A stretch of DNA of 64,000 nucleotides, taken from assembly GCF_000023465.1 (NCBI RefSeq), contig NC_014041.1:2982001-3046000 (forward strand). The letters run 5' to 3'. The notes beneath the pieces were generated by a model. It had not been told where the DNA came from. It saw only the letters and a program-made list of their open reading frames with translations, and searched no databases. Positions 35,432-46,426 of this stretch are shown piece by piece. A program made the position numbers and the translations under genes. Each line of letters opens with the position of its first letter. The stretch's first letter is position 1. This stretch comes from Zunongwangia profunda SM-A87. Lineage in GTDB: Bacteria > Bacteroidota > Bacteroidia > Flavobacteriales > Flavobacteriaceae.

Positions 35432-36292
35432 TTATAAGGATTGCTGAAAAGAAAAATTTATATTTTCATTTGTTAATTTTTGAGCAATAGTCCTTATTCC
35501 TTTGTCGGATAATTGTAAAATCCTGGGATAACCACCTGTTGTTTGGCAATCTCTCATTAAAACAATCAATTTCCCTGAAGGTGTTAACTGAACTGTTCCA
35601 GGAACCACCGGCCCCGTAATGATTGGCTTTAAATCATTTTGTAATTGTTCTTGTAACTGTATGGCCATTCTATTGTTATTTTGATCGATGCTAAAAGTCG
35701 AATTTCTAAGATGTTCCTTTTGCGTTTCAGAAAGAAACTTAAATTCCGGGCCTTCATAAACTTCGATTTCGGATGTTTTAAGATAATCTTCATTAAACTT
35801 TAATCCGGCATTAGTTTCTATTCTTCCGGCCAAGTCTTCCTTGTAGGATAACACTAAATCTTTCTCTAATTTTTGATATTTGCTGATTCCTTCGTACCAA
35901 CTTTTACTTCCCAAAACCTTTTCTGTAGTAAAACCTCCAGTAATAGCAAGATAAGCCCGGCAGCCATATGCTCTTCTTCCAAAACTTAGAATATCACCTT
36001 TGGCTATTTCCAGGATAGTATTGTTTTTTACTTCCTCCGCATTCAATTTTGGTGAAAGATAGGCCCCCGAAATCACAATTTTTGTTGCCGCCGTAAATTC
36101 TAATTTTGGTCCCATCATCGTTATTTCAAGTACTGCATCATTAGCATTATTTCGTAACATTAGATTGGCTGTTCTCGCCGCGTATCTATCCATTACGCCA
36201 CTGGCGGGAACACCAAATTTCATATTTCCGAATCTTCCATAATCCTGAATACTACTAAAAAGTCCTGGTTGTAACACCTTCACTTCACCCAT
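35432..36292 (-). CDS. pxpC: 5-oxoprolinase subunit C (biotin-dependent carboxyltransferase/KipA family)
   Basis: 286 residues. The start VLQPGLFSSIQDYGRFG, then GVPASGVMDRYAARTANLM, are hallmarks of the KipA/PxpC family; ITGPVVPGTVQLTPSG and DCQTTGGYPR lie in the C-terminal half. With PxpA and PxpB it hydrolyses 5-oxoproline to glutamate using ATP. It overlaps pxpB by 8 nt and is the last gene of the operon. Confidence 0.93.
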   Translation of the reverse strand: MGEVKVLQPGLFSSIQDYGRFGNMKFGVPASGVMDRYAARTANLMLRNNANDAVLEITMMGPKLEFTAATKIVISGAYLSPKLNAEEVKNNTILEIAKGDILSFGRRAYGCRAYLAITGGFTTEKVLGSKSWYEGISKYQKLEKDLVLSYKEDLAGRIETNAGLKFNEDYLKTSEIEVYEGPEFKFLSETQKEHLRNSTFSIDQNNNRMAIQLQEQLQNDLKPIITGPVVPGTVQLTPSGKLIVLMRDCQTTGGYPRILQLSDKGIRTIAQKLTNENINFSFQQSL

Positions 36293-37019
36293 TTCGATCT
36301 TGCTTTTTTAATTGAAAATTACCTTGCTCCACCTGCTGTTTTATACGATCATATTCTTCACGATCCACACTTTTAAATTTGATGTAATCCCCGGCTGAAA
36401 TTAAACTTGGATATTCCCTCTTATTATCAAAAAAATTAAGCGGACAATTACCAATAATTTGCCAGCCACCGGGGCTTACCTTTGGATAAATTCCGGTTTG
36501 ATTTTCACCTATTCCAACCGCCCCCTTTTCGATCTTCATTCGGGGTTGTGATTTTCTTGAAATATGAAGCTTTTCATCCAACCCTCCCAGGTATAAAAAT
36601 CCGGGTAAAAATCCCATAAAATAAACTCGATATTCCGGCTGTATATGCAGTGAAATTATTTCTGAAATTTCCAGATTTTTCTCTTTGGCGATAAACTCTA
36701 AATCGACACCAAAATTAAGATCATAACACACCGGGATTTCGAATATACTACTTTCAATATTTTTCGTATCATTGTATTGATCAAATACCTTTTTTATCGC
36801 TTCAACATCGCTATAAACATCCTCTATAGTCACAAAGTAATTAATTAATATCGAGTTATATGTATTAATTACTTCAACCTTTTGTTCAATATAAATTTGC
36901 TGAATTAAATTTCGATAATACAAGACTTTATTCAACAATTCTTCGCTAATTATCTGCTCAAACTGAACTAAAATAGCATTATCTCCTAAGGGTGAGATTT
37001 GTGGTAAGTCCCTACTCAT
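36285..37019 (-). CDS. pxpB: 5-oxoprolinase subunit B (KipI/allophanate hydrolase subunit 1 family)
   Basis: 244 residues. The family block FMGFLPGFLYLGGL (about 155-168), PRMKIEKGAVGIGENQTGIYP (quoted here only to GIGENQ) and SPGGWQIIGNCPLNFF identify the cyclophilin-like KipI fold. It partners PxpC. It overlaps pxpA by 4 nt and pxpC by 8 nt. Confidence 0.93.
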   Translation of the reverse strand: MSRDLPQISPLGDNAILVQFEQIISEELLNKVLYYRNLIQQIYIEQKVEVINTYNSILINYFVTIEDVYSDVEAIKKVFDQYNDTKNIESSIFEIPVCYDLNFGVDLEFIAKEKNLEISEIISLHIQPEYRVYFMGFLPGFLYLGGLDEKLHISRKSQPRMKIEKGAVGIGENQTGIYPKVSPGGWQIIGNCPLNFFDNKREYPSLISAGDYIKFKSVDREEYDRIKQQVEQGNFQLKKQDRNG

Positions 37020-37753
37020 GTGTTCTTGATCTTTATATTTTTTTCGGAAAATCGTTCATGTAAAAATTGCAAAATTTCAACTGAATTTTTAGTGTCGCTA
37101 TGCAAGCAAAAAGTACTGGCATTGCAAGGCAGAATTTGGCCACTTTTAGTGATGATTTTTTTATCCTGAAACATGCTAAGAACATGTTTAAAAACCGCTT
37201 CCTGATCTTCAATAACGGCATTTGTTTTCGACCTGCTTACCAACGAATAATCGACCTCATAATTTCGGTCTGCAAAGCCTTCAAAAATGATATTTATTTT
37301 ATCTTTAGCAACCTCAGAAATCACAGAATTTAATGGTACAAAAAGACTAAAATCATCCTCGATTTCAAGCAAACTTTCTACAATAATCTGGGCTATTTTT
37401 TCATCTTTTGCAGCATCGTTATAAAGGGCTCCATGTGGTTTTACATGATGCAATCTTACTCCTTTCGCTTTTGCTATTTCCTGTAGAGATATTACTTGAT
37501 CCCGAATACTTTTTTTAAGATCTTTGGCAGCAATCTGCATCGATCTTCTTCCAAAATTTTCTCTGTCGGGATATGAAGGATGCGCTCCAATATTCGTGTT
37601 GTTTTCAAAAGCTAAATTCAATGTTTTACGCATCGTTTTAATATCACCGGCATGCCCTCCACAGGCAATATTACAACTGGAAATTAAAGGCATTAATAAA
37701 TGATCGTAATCCCCGCCTTCACCAAGATCGCAGTTAATATCTATCTCTTTCAT
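37016..37753 (-). CDS. pxpA: 5-oxoprolinase subunit A (LamB/YcsF family)
   Basis: 245 residues. DINCDLGEGGDYD at the N-terminus, SCNIACGGHAGD, ANIGAHPSYPDRENFGRR-type motif (seen as GAHPSYPDRENFG), VKPHGALYND, and EGFADRNYE are all diagnostic of YcsF/PxpA. It probably carries the phosphotransfer and ring-opening active site. It lies 106 nt downstream of the NRAMP-like gene, with a palindrome in the gap. Confidence 0.94.
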   Translation of the reverse strand: MKEIDINCDLGEGGDYDHLLMPLISSCNIACGGHAGDIKTMRKTLNLAFENNTNIGAHPSYPDRENFGRRSMQIAAKDLKKSIRDQVISLQEIAKAKGVRLHHVKPHGALYNDAAKDEKIAQIIVESLLEIEDDFSLFVPLNSVISEVAKDKINIIFEGFADRNYEVDYSLVSRSKTNAVIEDQEAVFKHVLSMFQDKKIITKSGQILPCNASTFCLHSDTKNSVEILQFLHERFSEKNIKIKNT

Positions 37754-37832
37754 GATTTCTTTTTACTAGAAATTTTAAGGTAAAGTTTTTTCAGCAAAAA
37801 ATTGCAAAATAAATGATAAGCCTTCCTTATTG

Positions 37833-37848
37833 ATAGGTTTTTACCTAT
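37833..37848. promoter_or_regulatory. Inverted repeat ATAGGT-TTTT-ACCTAT between NRAMP-like gene and pxpA
   Basis: A 6-bp perfect stem with a 4-bp centre in the 106-bp gap. It may be an operator for pxpABC or a weak terminator of the upstream pair. No long T-run follows on the minus strand. Confidence 0.35.
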
Positions 37849-37859
37849 ACGGCAGTAGT

Positions 37860-39071
37860 TTAGAGTACTGTATAAATTGACTTGCCCCCCAAAAAGATTG
37901 CTATTGCAATTACAACAGCTCCTAATATATTTTGAAGTAGGGAATTTTTATAATTGCCTAAAACCGAGGCTCTATTCACCACCCAAAACAGGAAGACAGC
38001 AATTACTGGCAGCAAAATTCCGTTTGCGATCTGCGCGAATTGTATTAATTGAATAGGTTGAATTTTTAAAGAGGAGCAAAAAACACCCAAAATCAATACA
38101 AAAGCCCAGACCGCTTTAAATTTAACCGATTTTAAACTGGCGTTCCATCCCATGCATCCTTTAACTACATATGCGGCTGCCAATGGAGCAGTGATCGACG
38201 AAGTAATCCCAGCTGCTAAGAGGCCGATAGCCATAAACCAAGATGCAAATTCACCAAAAACAGGTTTTAAAGCTTCGGCAAGATCTACCGCATTATTTAC
38301 GTTATCCAATCCAGCGGCGGCGGCGCAAATCAAGATGGCCATAGAAACTACTCCCCCTAAAACAATAGCAATAACCAATTCGATTTTAGCTGTTTTAAGA
38401 AACTTTTTTTCCTTCCATTTCTCACTAACCAGCGAAGCATGTAAAAACAAATTATAGGGTACTACCGTGGTTCCTACCAAAGCGATTACTCCTAGAATTC
38501 CGGTAGAAAGATGATTTGGGATAAATCCGTTTAAAATTTTGCTAATATCAGGTTTTACAACAATCGCGGTGACGATAAAGGCCAGACTCATTACCATGAC
38601 CAGTGCAATAAACACTTTCTCCAAAACTTTATAATTTCCTATCCAGAGAATTGCAAAAGCAATGGCACCAACAGTAATACTCCAGATATTTACTTCAAAT
38701 TGGAATACACGAAGCTGTTGTTCTCCAAAAACGGCTTGTAAACCCAAAACTGCGCCGGTAATATTACCAGCTTCATAAGCAGCATTTCCAACAACTATTG
38801 CCGAAAAAATAAGAGCAAGTGCTAAAAATCTCCAGACTGGCTTTTTAAGCTCATCCCGAATATTATCACTTAATCCTTTTTGGGAAATAATACCAAGTCT
38901 GGCAGCCATTTCTTGTAAAACAATACAGGAAAAAACGGAAAGTAATAGAGCCCAAAGCAGGGAATATCCAAAATTAACACCTGCCAAAGTGCAGGAGGTA
39001 ACCGTTCCAGGGCCTATAAAAGCCGCAGAAACCAATATCCCGGGTCCTAATTCTTTTAAATAATTTTTCAA
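37860..39071 (-). CDS. NRAMP-fold transporter lacking metal-binding motifs, linked to 5-oxoprolinase
   Basis: 403 residues, about 11 membrane helices. Overall it aligns to NRAMP metal transporters, but the TM1 site reads IGPGTVTS where metal transporters have DPGN, and TM6 reads VVPYNLFLH where they have MPHNLYLH. Both metal-coordinating residues (Asp, Asn; Met, His) are replaced. The linked pxpABC genes suggest import of 5-oxoproline or a related organic acid instead of a metal (inference). Bacillus subtilis ycsG, an NRAMP relative beside ycsF-kipI-kipA, is a parallel. It starts 1 bp after the DUF2891 gene stop. Confidence 0.85.
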   Translation of the reverse strand: MKNYLKELGPGILVSAAFIGPGTVTSCTLAGVNFGYSLLWALLLSVFSCIVLQEMAARLGIISQKGLSDNIRDELKKPVWRFLALALIFSAIVVGNAAYEAGNITGAVLGLQAVFGEQQLRVFQFEVNIWSITVGAIAFAILWIGNYKVLEKVFIALVMVMSLAFIVTAIVVKPDISKILNGFIPNHLSTGILGVIALVGTTVVPYNLFLHASLVSEKWKEKKFLKTAKIELVIAIVLGGVVSMAILICAAAAGLDNVNNAVDLAEALKPVFGEFASWFMAIGLLAAGITSSITAPLAAAYVVKGCMGWNASLKSVKFKAVWAFVLILGVFCSSLKIQPIQLIQFAQIANGILLPVIAVFLFWVVNRASVLGNYKNSLLQNILGAVVIAIAIFLGGKSIYTVL

Positions 39072-39072
39072 A

Positions 39073-40227
39073 TTACCTCTTATCCTGGCTTAAAGCATAA
39101 ATTGCAAAAGTGCCCAGCCAGTGTCCGCCTTCGTAAGAGTCACCTACTAAATTAGGAAATGAATATGCTAAATGACTATCTGCAAGTGACCGTAAATGTC
39201 CAAATTGCTCTGGATAATCGTTTGCCAAACCATAAAAAACCCAGGCACGACTAAAGTTTAAGCCATCTAAATGAACCAATTTACCATCGCTTCTATCAGA
39301 TACTTCACCTACTTCTATTGAAAAATCCCGATTGGTAAGCGCCGGCATAAAATCATCTATCCAAAGAAAAAATGCATTTTTAGGCATAATTCTTCGCATA
39401 ATATCAACTTCTTCTAAACAGGGAGATAAAAAATCATAGCCACCGGGTTCCCAGGAAATAGGACAATCATCATCCTTTAAGTAAAAATCCTTTGCCCGCT
39501 TAGAGATTAATTCCTTAAGTTCTACATGCTCTGTTGTTACTGCATAGTCATAAGCAAAACCTAAACCAAATGCCGTGTTGGTATGTTCTCCTACCCTGAT
39601 TGGATACTTAAGTTTAGGAAGAAATTCCAAGTATCTGGAAACGATCAAATCTGTAAGTGGTTGTAGATTTTCATCTAATTTTTTAGCCAAAGGATCATTC
39701 CAGGTTTTAAGTTCTTCCGCAAGTTTTAAAAGCCAGGCCCAACCATAAGTTCTTTCATAACTATTTTCCTGCGGACGCTTAAAATAAGCTACTTCAGCTT
39801 TAATATTTTCGGCTGATAAAGATTGTTCTAATTTTTGACGAATCTCATCCGCTTTTTCAAGATTCGGAAATTTTTTAAGCAAAGCTACCATCGACCAATG
39901 TCCATGCACCGAACTATGCCAGTCAAAACAGCCATAAAACGCAGGGTGTAACTCTTTTGGTTCTCCTATAGCTTCGGCATTATCCAGCGTCTGACTTAGT
40001 TTATTGGGATATTGCGTACCCACACAGGCCAAAGGAAGTTCAGCGAGTTTATTAGCCTCTTCAAGTGTAAAATTTATAGTTTCATCAGGACTTATCGTCT
40101 CGGTTATCGCATCTATATCTATCAGGGAATCAGATGACGTTTCATCTGGTTTAGAAGGGTCGTTTGCGGTTTCATTCTTACAGGCAAAAAGGCTAAAAGC
40201 TGTAAAAACAAGCACTAATTTTTTCAT
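39073..40227 (-). CDS. DUF2891 lipoprotein
   Basis: 384 residues. A signal peptide ends in a lipobox (SLFAC, Cys16), so it is a lipoprotein of the periplasm or outer membrane. The mature part matches DUF2891, which I recognise from HPAFYGCFDWHSSVHGHW and PGGYDFLSPCLEE; it is probably an alpha/alpha-barrel like many sugar or peptide lyases, though activity is unknown. It is directly followed (1 bp) by the NRAMP-like gene, so it may supply or process a substrate for the pxp pathway (inference). Confidence 0.82.
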   Translation of the reverse strand: MKKLVLVFTAFSLFACKNETANDPSKPDETSSDSLIDIDAITETISPDETINFTLEEANKLAELPLACVGTQYPNKLSQTLDNAEAIGEPKELHPAFYGCFDWHSSVHGHWSMVALLKKFPNLEKADEIRQKLEQSLSAENIKAEVAYFKRPQENSYERTYGWAWLLKLAEELKTWNDPLAKKLDENLQPLTDLIVSRYLEFLPKLKYPIRVGEHTNTAFGLGFAYDYAVTTEHVELKELISKRAKDFYLKDDDCPISWEPGGYDFLSPCLEEVDIMRRIMPKNAFFLWIDDFMPALTNRDFSIEVGEVSDRSDGKLVHLDGLNFSRAWVFYGLANDYPEQFGHLRSLADSHLAYSFPNLVGDSYEGGHWLGTFAIYALSQDKR

Positions 40228-40312
40228 GTATTGGGATGGATTGAAAATTCAGGAACAATTTATCAAAAAATAATTACAAAAATTTAAAGGTCTTCCTAAA
40301 AAGAGAAAACAT

Positions 40313-41848
40313 TTATCCCAACCAACCATCTCTATCTAAACTGCGATACTGGATCGCTTCACTGATGTGGGCCGATTTTATTTCTTCGGAAGTTTCTAAA
40401 TCGGCAATGCTTCTGGAAACCTTTAGAATACGATCGTAAGCCCTGGCTGAAAGATTGAGCCGCTCCATCGCTGTTTTAAGCAATTTTTTAGAGATGTCGT
40501 CTAATTTGCAGAATTTTGAGATCTGTTTAGTTCCCATCTGGGCATTGTAATGAATATTTTCGTATTCCTGAAATCGTTGTGTTTGCAATTCCCGGGCTTT
40601 CATTACCCGTTTTCTAATATCAATACTTTTTTCTCCTTTTCTTTCTTCACTAAGCTTATCAAAAGGAACCGGAGTAACTTCGATATGAATATCGATTCGA
40701 TCCAGAAGCGGACCGCTAATCTTACTTAAATAACGCTGCATTTCTGCCGGCGAAGAGGTAACAGGAGCATCGGGATCATTAAAATATCCGCCGGGACTTG
40801 GATTCATACTGGCAACCAACATAAAACTGGAAGGATAAGTAACCGTAAATTTAGCTCTGGAAATTGTTACTTCCCGATCCTCTAAAGGTTGTCGCATTAC
40901 TTCTAAAACACTCCGCTTAAATTCTGGTAATTCATCCAGGAATAAAACGCCGTTGTGGGAAAGTGAAATTTCTCCCGGCTGTGGATAGGCACCACCTCCA
41001 ACAAGTGCCACGTCGGAAATTGTATGATGCGGACTACGAAAAGGGCGCTGTGCCATAAGTCCGTGATCCTTAATTTTTCCAACTACACTATGTATTTTGG
41101 TAGTTTCTAGCGCCTCATGCAGTGTCATTGGTGGTAAAATACTGGGTAGTCTTTTAGCCAGCATAGTTTTACCGGCGCCTGGCGGACCTATTAAAATAAT
41201 ATTATGACCACCCGCTGCGGCAATTTCCATACAGCGCTTTATGGATTCCTGGCCTTTTACATCAGCAAAATCATGTTCTGGATGATCCAGATGATTATAA
41301 AACTCTTCCCGGGTGTTGACTATGGTTTCTGGAAGCTCCAGTCCCTTATCAAAATGATCACAGACTTCTTTTATATTATGAACCCCATACACCTTTAAAC
41401 CTGAGACTATTGCAGCTTCTTTAGCATTCTGTTGAGGTAAAATAAAATACTTAAAACCTTCCTGTTGTGCTTTTATGGCAATAGGAAGTGCTCCCTTGAT
41501 GGGCTGTAAACTTCCATCAAGGGATAATTCTCCCATAATAATATATTCTGAAATATTTTTGGCTTTAATCTGGCCAGAAGCGGCCAAAATACCGATTGCA
41601 AAAGTAAGATCATAAGCCGATCCTTCTTTTCGAAGATCGGCCGGAGCCATATTTACAATAATTTTTTTTCCCGGAAATTTAAATCCGTTATTCTGAAGTG
41701 CTGCCGCAATTCTAAAACTACTTTCCTTTACCGCATTATCCGGCAGACCTACTAAATGATAGCCGATTCCTTTATCAATATTAACCTCAACCGCAATAGT
41801 TGTGGCCTCGACACCAAAAACAGCACTACCATAAACTTTTACCAGCAT
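40313..41848 (-). CDS. comM: YifB/ComM-family Mg-chelatase-like AAA ATPase
   Basis: 511 residues. The N-terminal Lon-protease-like domain (about 5-180) is followed by a Mg-chelatase AAA domain with Walker A IGPPGAGKTMLAKRL and Walker B GVLFLDELPEF, then the C-terminal chelatase helical domain. In other bacteria this hexameric helicase promotes branch migration during transformation and recombination. Single gene, preceded and followed by unrelated genes. Confidence 0.92.
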   Translation of the reverse strand: MLVKVYGSAVFGVEATTIAVEVNIDKGIGYHLVGLPDNAVKESSFRIAAALQNNGFKFPGKKIIVNMAPADLRKEGSAYDLTFAIGILAASGQIKAKNISEYIIMGELSLDGSLQPIKGALPIAIKAQQEGFKYFILPQQNAKEAAIVSGLKVYGVHNIKEVCDHFDKGLELPETIVNTREEFYNHLDHPEHDFADVKGQESIKRCMEIAAAGGHNIILIGPPGAGKTMLAKRLPSILPPMTLHEALETTKIHSVVGKIKDHGLMAQRPFRSPHHTISDVALVGGGAYPQPGEISLSHNGVLFLDELPEFKRSVLEVMRQPLEDREVTISRAKFTVTYPSSFMLVASMNPSPGGYFNDPDAPVTSSPAEMQRYLSKISGPLLDRIDIHIEVTPVPFDKLSEERKGEKSIDIRKRVMKARELQTQRFQEYENIHYNAQMGTKQISKFCKLDDISKKLLKTAMERLNLSARAYDRILKVSRSIADLETSEEIKSAHISEAIQYRSLDRDGWLG

Positions 41849-41897
41849 TTAAAGAGAATTTACTTAAATGTAGTAAAAAAATTTTATTCCCTGTAAT

Positions 41898-42755
41898 TTA
41901 AGCAGTTAGTACATTTTTACGATAATGCTCCACCAACGCATCTATTGGACGTCTTACTATATTTCCTACCTCGATTCCATAAGGCTGTAATACTGCCCTG
42001 ATAATATCTTCACTAAAATAAGCAATAGTTCCTATAAAATGCACAGGAACAGTACGACACTCGGGATAACAAAGTACACGAGAATGCACAAAATCTGTTA
42101 AACCTTCATGAACTAACTTATAGAAATACCCATTACGTTCGTTAGCGAAAATAAATTCAGCAAACGATGCTAGATACGTATTTGGATTTTCTTTTTGGTA
42201 AATATTCTTTTTGATTTCATCACTGCTCAAATCAAATTTTTCTTCAAATTTAACAGCGAGTTCTGGGGGCATTCTTTTATAATAGTAATCGCGTATAAGC
42301 CTTTTACCAAAATAATTCCCACTAGCTTCGTCCATTAAAATATACCCTAAAGAGGCTACCGCCTGATGTATATTTTCTCCATCAAAATAGCATGAATTAG
42401 ATCCTGTACCCAGAATACATACAATACCTGGCTCGGTAGTGGCAGCATAAACCGCCGCAACCATATCTTCTTTAACCATTACGTCATCTGCATTGGTAAA
42501 GAAATTAGCAATGATGCCCGCTAAAAGTTTACTAGGCTTTTCTGTTCCACAACCAGCTCCAAAAAAGTGAACTCTTTCTACCTTATCCTTTACTTCTCTA
42601 AGATCTGGATTTTCTTCTATACGTTGTTCTAATACTATCTCTGGAAACACGGCAGGATTTAATCCCTTAGTTCTTGTTTTAAAAATCTTTTCTCCGGTGG
42701 AATCCATTAATATCCAGTCGCACTTTGTAGAGCCACCATCTGCTATTAGTATCAT
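41898..42755 (-). CDS. BadF/BadG-type ATPase, N-acetylglucosamine-kinase-like
   Basis: 285 residues of ASKHA fold. Phosphate-1 loop IADGGSTKCDWILMD is at the start, GTGSNSCYFDG near 118 is the phosphate-2 region, and a hydrophobic adenosine region lies near the C-terminus. Bacteroidota homologues are annotated as N-acetylglucosamine kinases. It lies beside gapA and pfkA, which fits a sugar kinase feeding glycolysis, but the sugar is not fixed by sequence. Confidence 0.8.
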   Translation of the reverse strand: MILIADGGSTKCDWILMDSTGEKIFKTRTKGLNPAVFPEIVLEQRIEENPDLREVKDKVERVHFFGAGCGTEKPSKLLAGIIANFFTNADDVMVKEDMVAAVYAATTEPGIVCILGTGSNSCYFDGENIHQAVASLGYILMDEASGNYFGKRLIRDYYYKRMPPELAVKFEEKFDLSSDEIKKNIYQKENPNTYLASFAEFIFANERNGYFYKLVHEGLTDFVHSRVLCYPECRTVPVHFIGTIAYFSEDIIRAVLQPYGIEVGNIVRRPIDALVEHYRKNVLTA

Positions 42756-42780
42756 TTGCTATTTAGTATTGATTAGAGAT

Positions 42781-42840
42781 AAAAAAGCCTGAAAAACTGT
42801 GTAAATCCAATATCTGAATTTCTGCACAATCTTTCAGGCT
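42781..42840 (-). terminator. Terminator of gapA
   Basis: On the minus strand AGCCTGAAA (42832-42840) pairs with TTTCAGGCT (42786-42794) across a long loop and is followed by T6. It separates gapA from the kinase gene. Confidence 0.65.
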
Positions 42841-42850
42841 GATAATTAAT

Positions 42851-44853
<2,003 letters not shown>

Positions 44854-44930
44854 CACCTCAAATCTATTTTAAATCTTAAATATAACCTAATTTGCATTTA
44901 AACTAAATCGATTTCGGTTGATAACTAATA

Positions 44931-44957
44931 AAAACAGCCCTAAATAAGGGCTGTTTT
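44931..44957 (-). terminator. Terminator between amylase gene and pfkA
   Basis: AAAACAGCCC (44931-44940) and GGGCTGTTTT (44948-44957) form a perfect 10-bp stem with T-runs on both strands, so it is bidirectional. It closes the maltodextrin operon on the minus strand, 20 bp past the amylase stop. Confidence 0.85.
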
Positions 44958-44976
44958 TATCATTTTGTGAATTTTA

Positions 44977-46422
44977 CTACTGAATTATTAAAATTTTATA
45001 TTCCCAGGGAGAAAATTGAAATTTTTGATTTTTTTCAATCACGAAAACTTTTTCGTTATTCATATAATCAATAAACTGGCCTTCCAGGTCAATATTGAAC
45101 TCTTTTTTACGATCAGAAAGATTTCCTATAAAGATTACCTCATCATCATTTTGTTGCCTTTTGAAACTAAAAATCACATCCTCGTCTGAATTTTTAATGG
45201 TTGAATAACCAGCTTCGGTTTTCGAGCCGTCTAGAGCCGGACTTTCATTTTTTAATGTTCCAAGTTTCGATAAAATTGGCCAGAATTTATTTTGCTGATG
45301 TGGAATAGTATCTTTTTCGAAAAAGCGTAAGCGTTTTTGCATATCGTATTCCTGTCCGCTATAAATCAAAGGCATTCCCGGCAATGTAAAGCTTAAAGCC
45401 GTCATCACCTCTGCCGCATTACCCATTCGTTCATTTACCGTTCCATTCCAGCTATTTTCATCATGATTGGTAACAAAATTCATCAGGTAATCATCCTCCT
45501 GGTAGGTCGTGTCAATTTTCTTCATATAATCACTCAGATCCTTCGCATTTTGCTTTCCCTGTGCAATGGCATTTAGAATATGATGACCTTCCCAGTTATA
45601 TCCCATATCAAAAGCTTTTTCAAAAAGATCTTTATCTTCAGATTCTGCCAACATAAAAATCGGTTTAACCTGCTTCATTTCTTCTACCGCAGATTCCCAA
45701 AATTCTGTTGGTACTTCCCCGGCAACATCACATCGAAAACCATCAATATTTTGCTCTTCTACCCAATAACGCATATCCTTACGCATTTCAGTCCACAATT
45801 CTTTATTGTCGTAATTAAGATCAGCTACATCTGTCCAACCCCAGCTCTCGCCAGTATCAGGATTTATAGGGTCTATAATCTCTCCGTTTTCGTTTTTAGT
45901 ATAAAATTCGGGATGTTCTTCAATCCAAACATGATCCCAGCCGGTATGATTTGCTACCCAATCCAGGATCACATACATGCCGTTTCCATGAGCTGTTTTT
46001 ACCAATTCCTGAAAATCCTCTAGAGTTCCAAATTCGGGATTAATTCCCGTATAATCTGAAATGGCGTAATAACTGCCTAAAATCTTTTCACGCTCTTTAG
46101 GGTCTTCAATTTCTTCTGCAAACCGGCCATCTGCGGCTTTTCTTTTCACAGAGGATATTGGATACACTGGCATTAACCAGATCACTTTTACACCAAGCTC
46201 TTTTAACTGCGGAATATCCTTTGTAAACTCATTAAAAGTACCTTCAGGAGAATATTGCCGAATATTAGCTTCATAAATTACCGATTGTCCTAAAATGCTA
46301 TCGTTTATAGGGGATAATGTTTTCCCTTTTTCGTCCTCTTTTTTAACCGACTTTTCAGAAGTTTCGTTTTTACAGGCAGTAAGCATCGTAACTGCCAGCG
46401 CCGCTATTATAAATCGTTTCAT
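44977..46422 (-). CDS. GH13 alpha-amylase-family lipoprotein
   Basis: 481 residues. The signal peptide ends in lipobox LTAC (Cys17). The TIM-barrel catalytic residues are in DGFRCDVAG (nucleophile Asp), MLAESED (Glu acid/base) and VTNHDENSW (Asp). It lacks the N-terminal domain of the neighbouring GH13. It probably acts on malto-oligosaccharides in the periplasm or at the surface. It is 4 nt downstream of the susA-like gene and is the last gene of the locus before the terminator. Confidence 0.9.
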   Translation of the reverse strand: MKRFIIAALAVTMLTACKNETSEKSVKKEDEKGKTLSPINDSILGQSVIYEANIRQYSPEGTFNEFTKDIPQLKELGVKVIWLMPVYPISSVKRKAADGRFAEEIEDPKEREKILGSYYAISDYTGINPEFGTLEDFQELVKTAHGNGMYVILDWVANHTGWDHVWIEEHPEFYTKNENGEIIDPINPDTGESWGWTDVADLNYDNKELWTEMRKDMRYWVEEQNIDGFRCDVAGEVPTEFWESAVEEMKQVKPIFMLAESEDKDLFEKAFDMGYNWEGHHILNAIAQGKQNAKDLSDYMKKIDTTYQEDDYLMNFVTNHDENSWNGTVNERMGNAAEVMTALSFTLPGMPLIYSGQEYDMQKRLRFFEKDTIPHQQNKFWPILSKLGTLKNESPALDGSKTEAGYSTIKNSDEDVIFSFKRQQNDDEVIFIGNLSDRKKEFNIDLEGQFIDYMNNEKVFVIEKNQKFQFSPWEYKILIIQ

Positions 46423-46426
46423 TTTT

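Noticed and set aside
35432..37753. Urea/allophanate carboxylase genes as alternative reading of pxpB/pxpC
   Set aside because: The linked YcsF/LamB-type pxpA and absence of a biotin carboxylase point to 5-oxoprolinase.
44977..46422. Reading the GH13 lipoprotein as the SusG surface amylase
   Set aside because: The amylase after susE has the surface-export-like acidic stretch and the position expected for SusG, so this one was left as a general GH13 lipoprotein.
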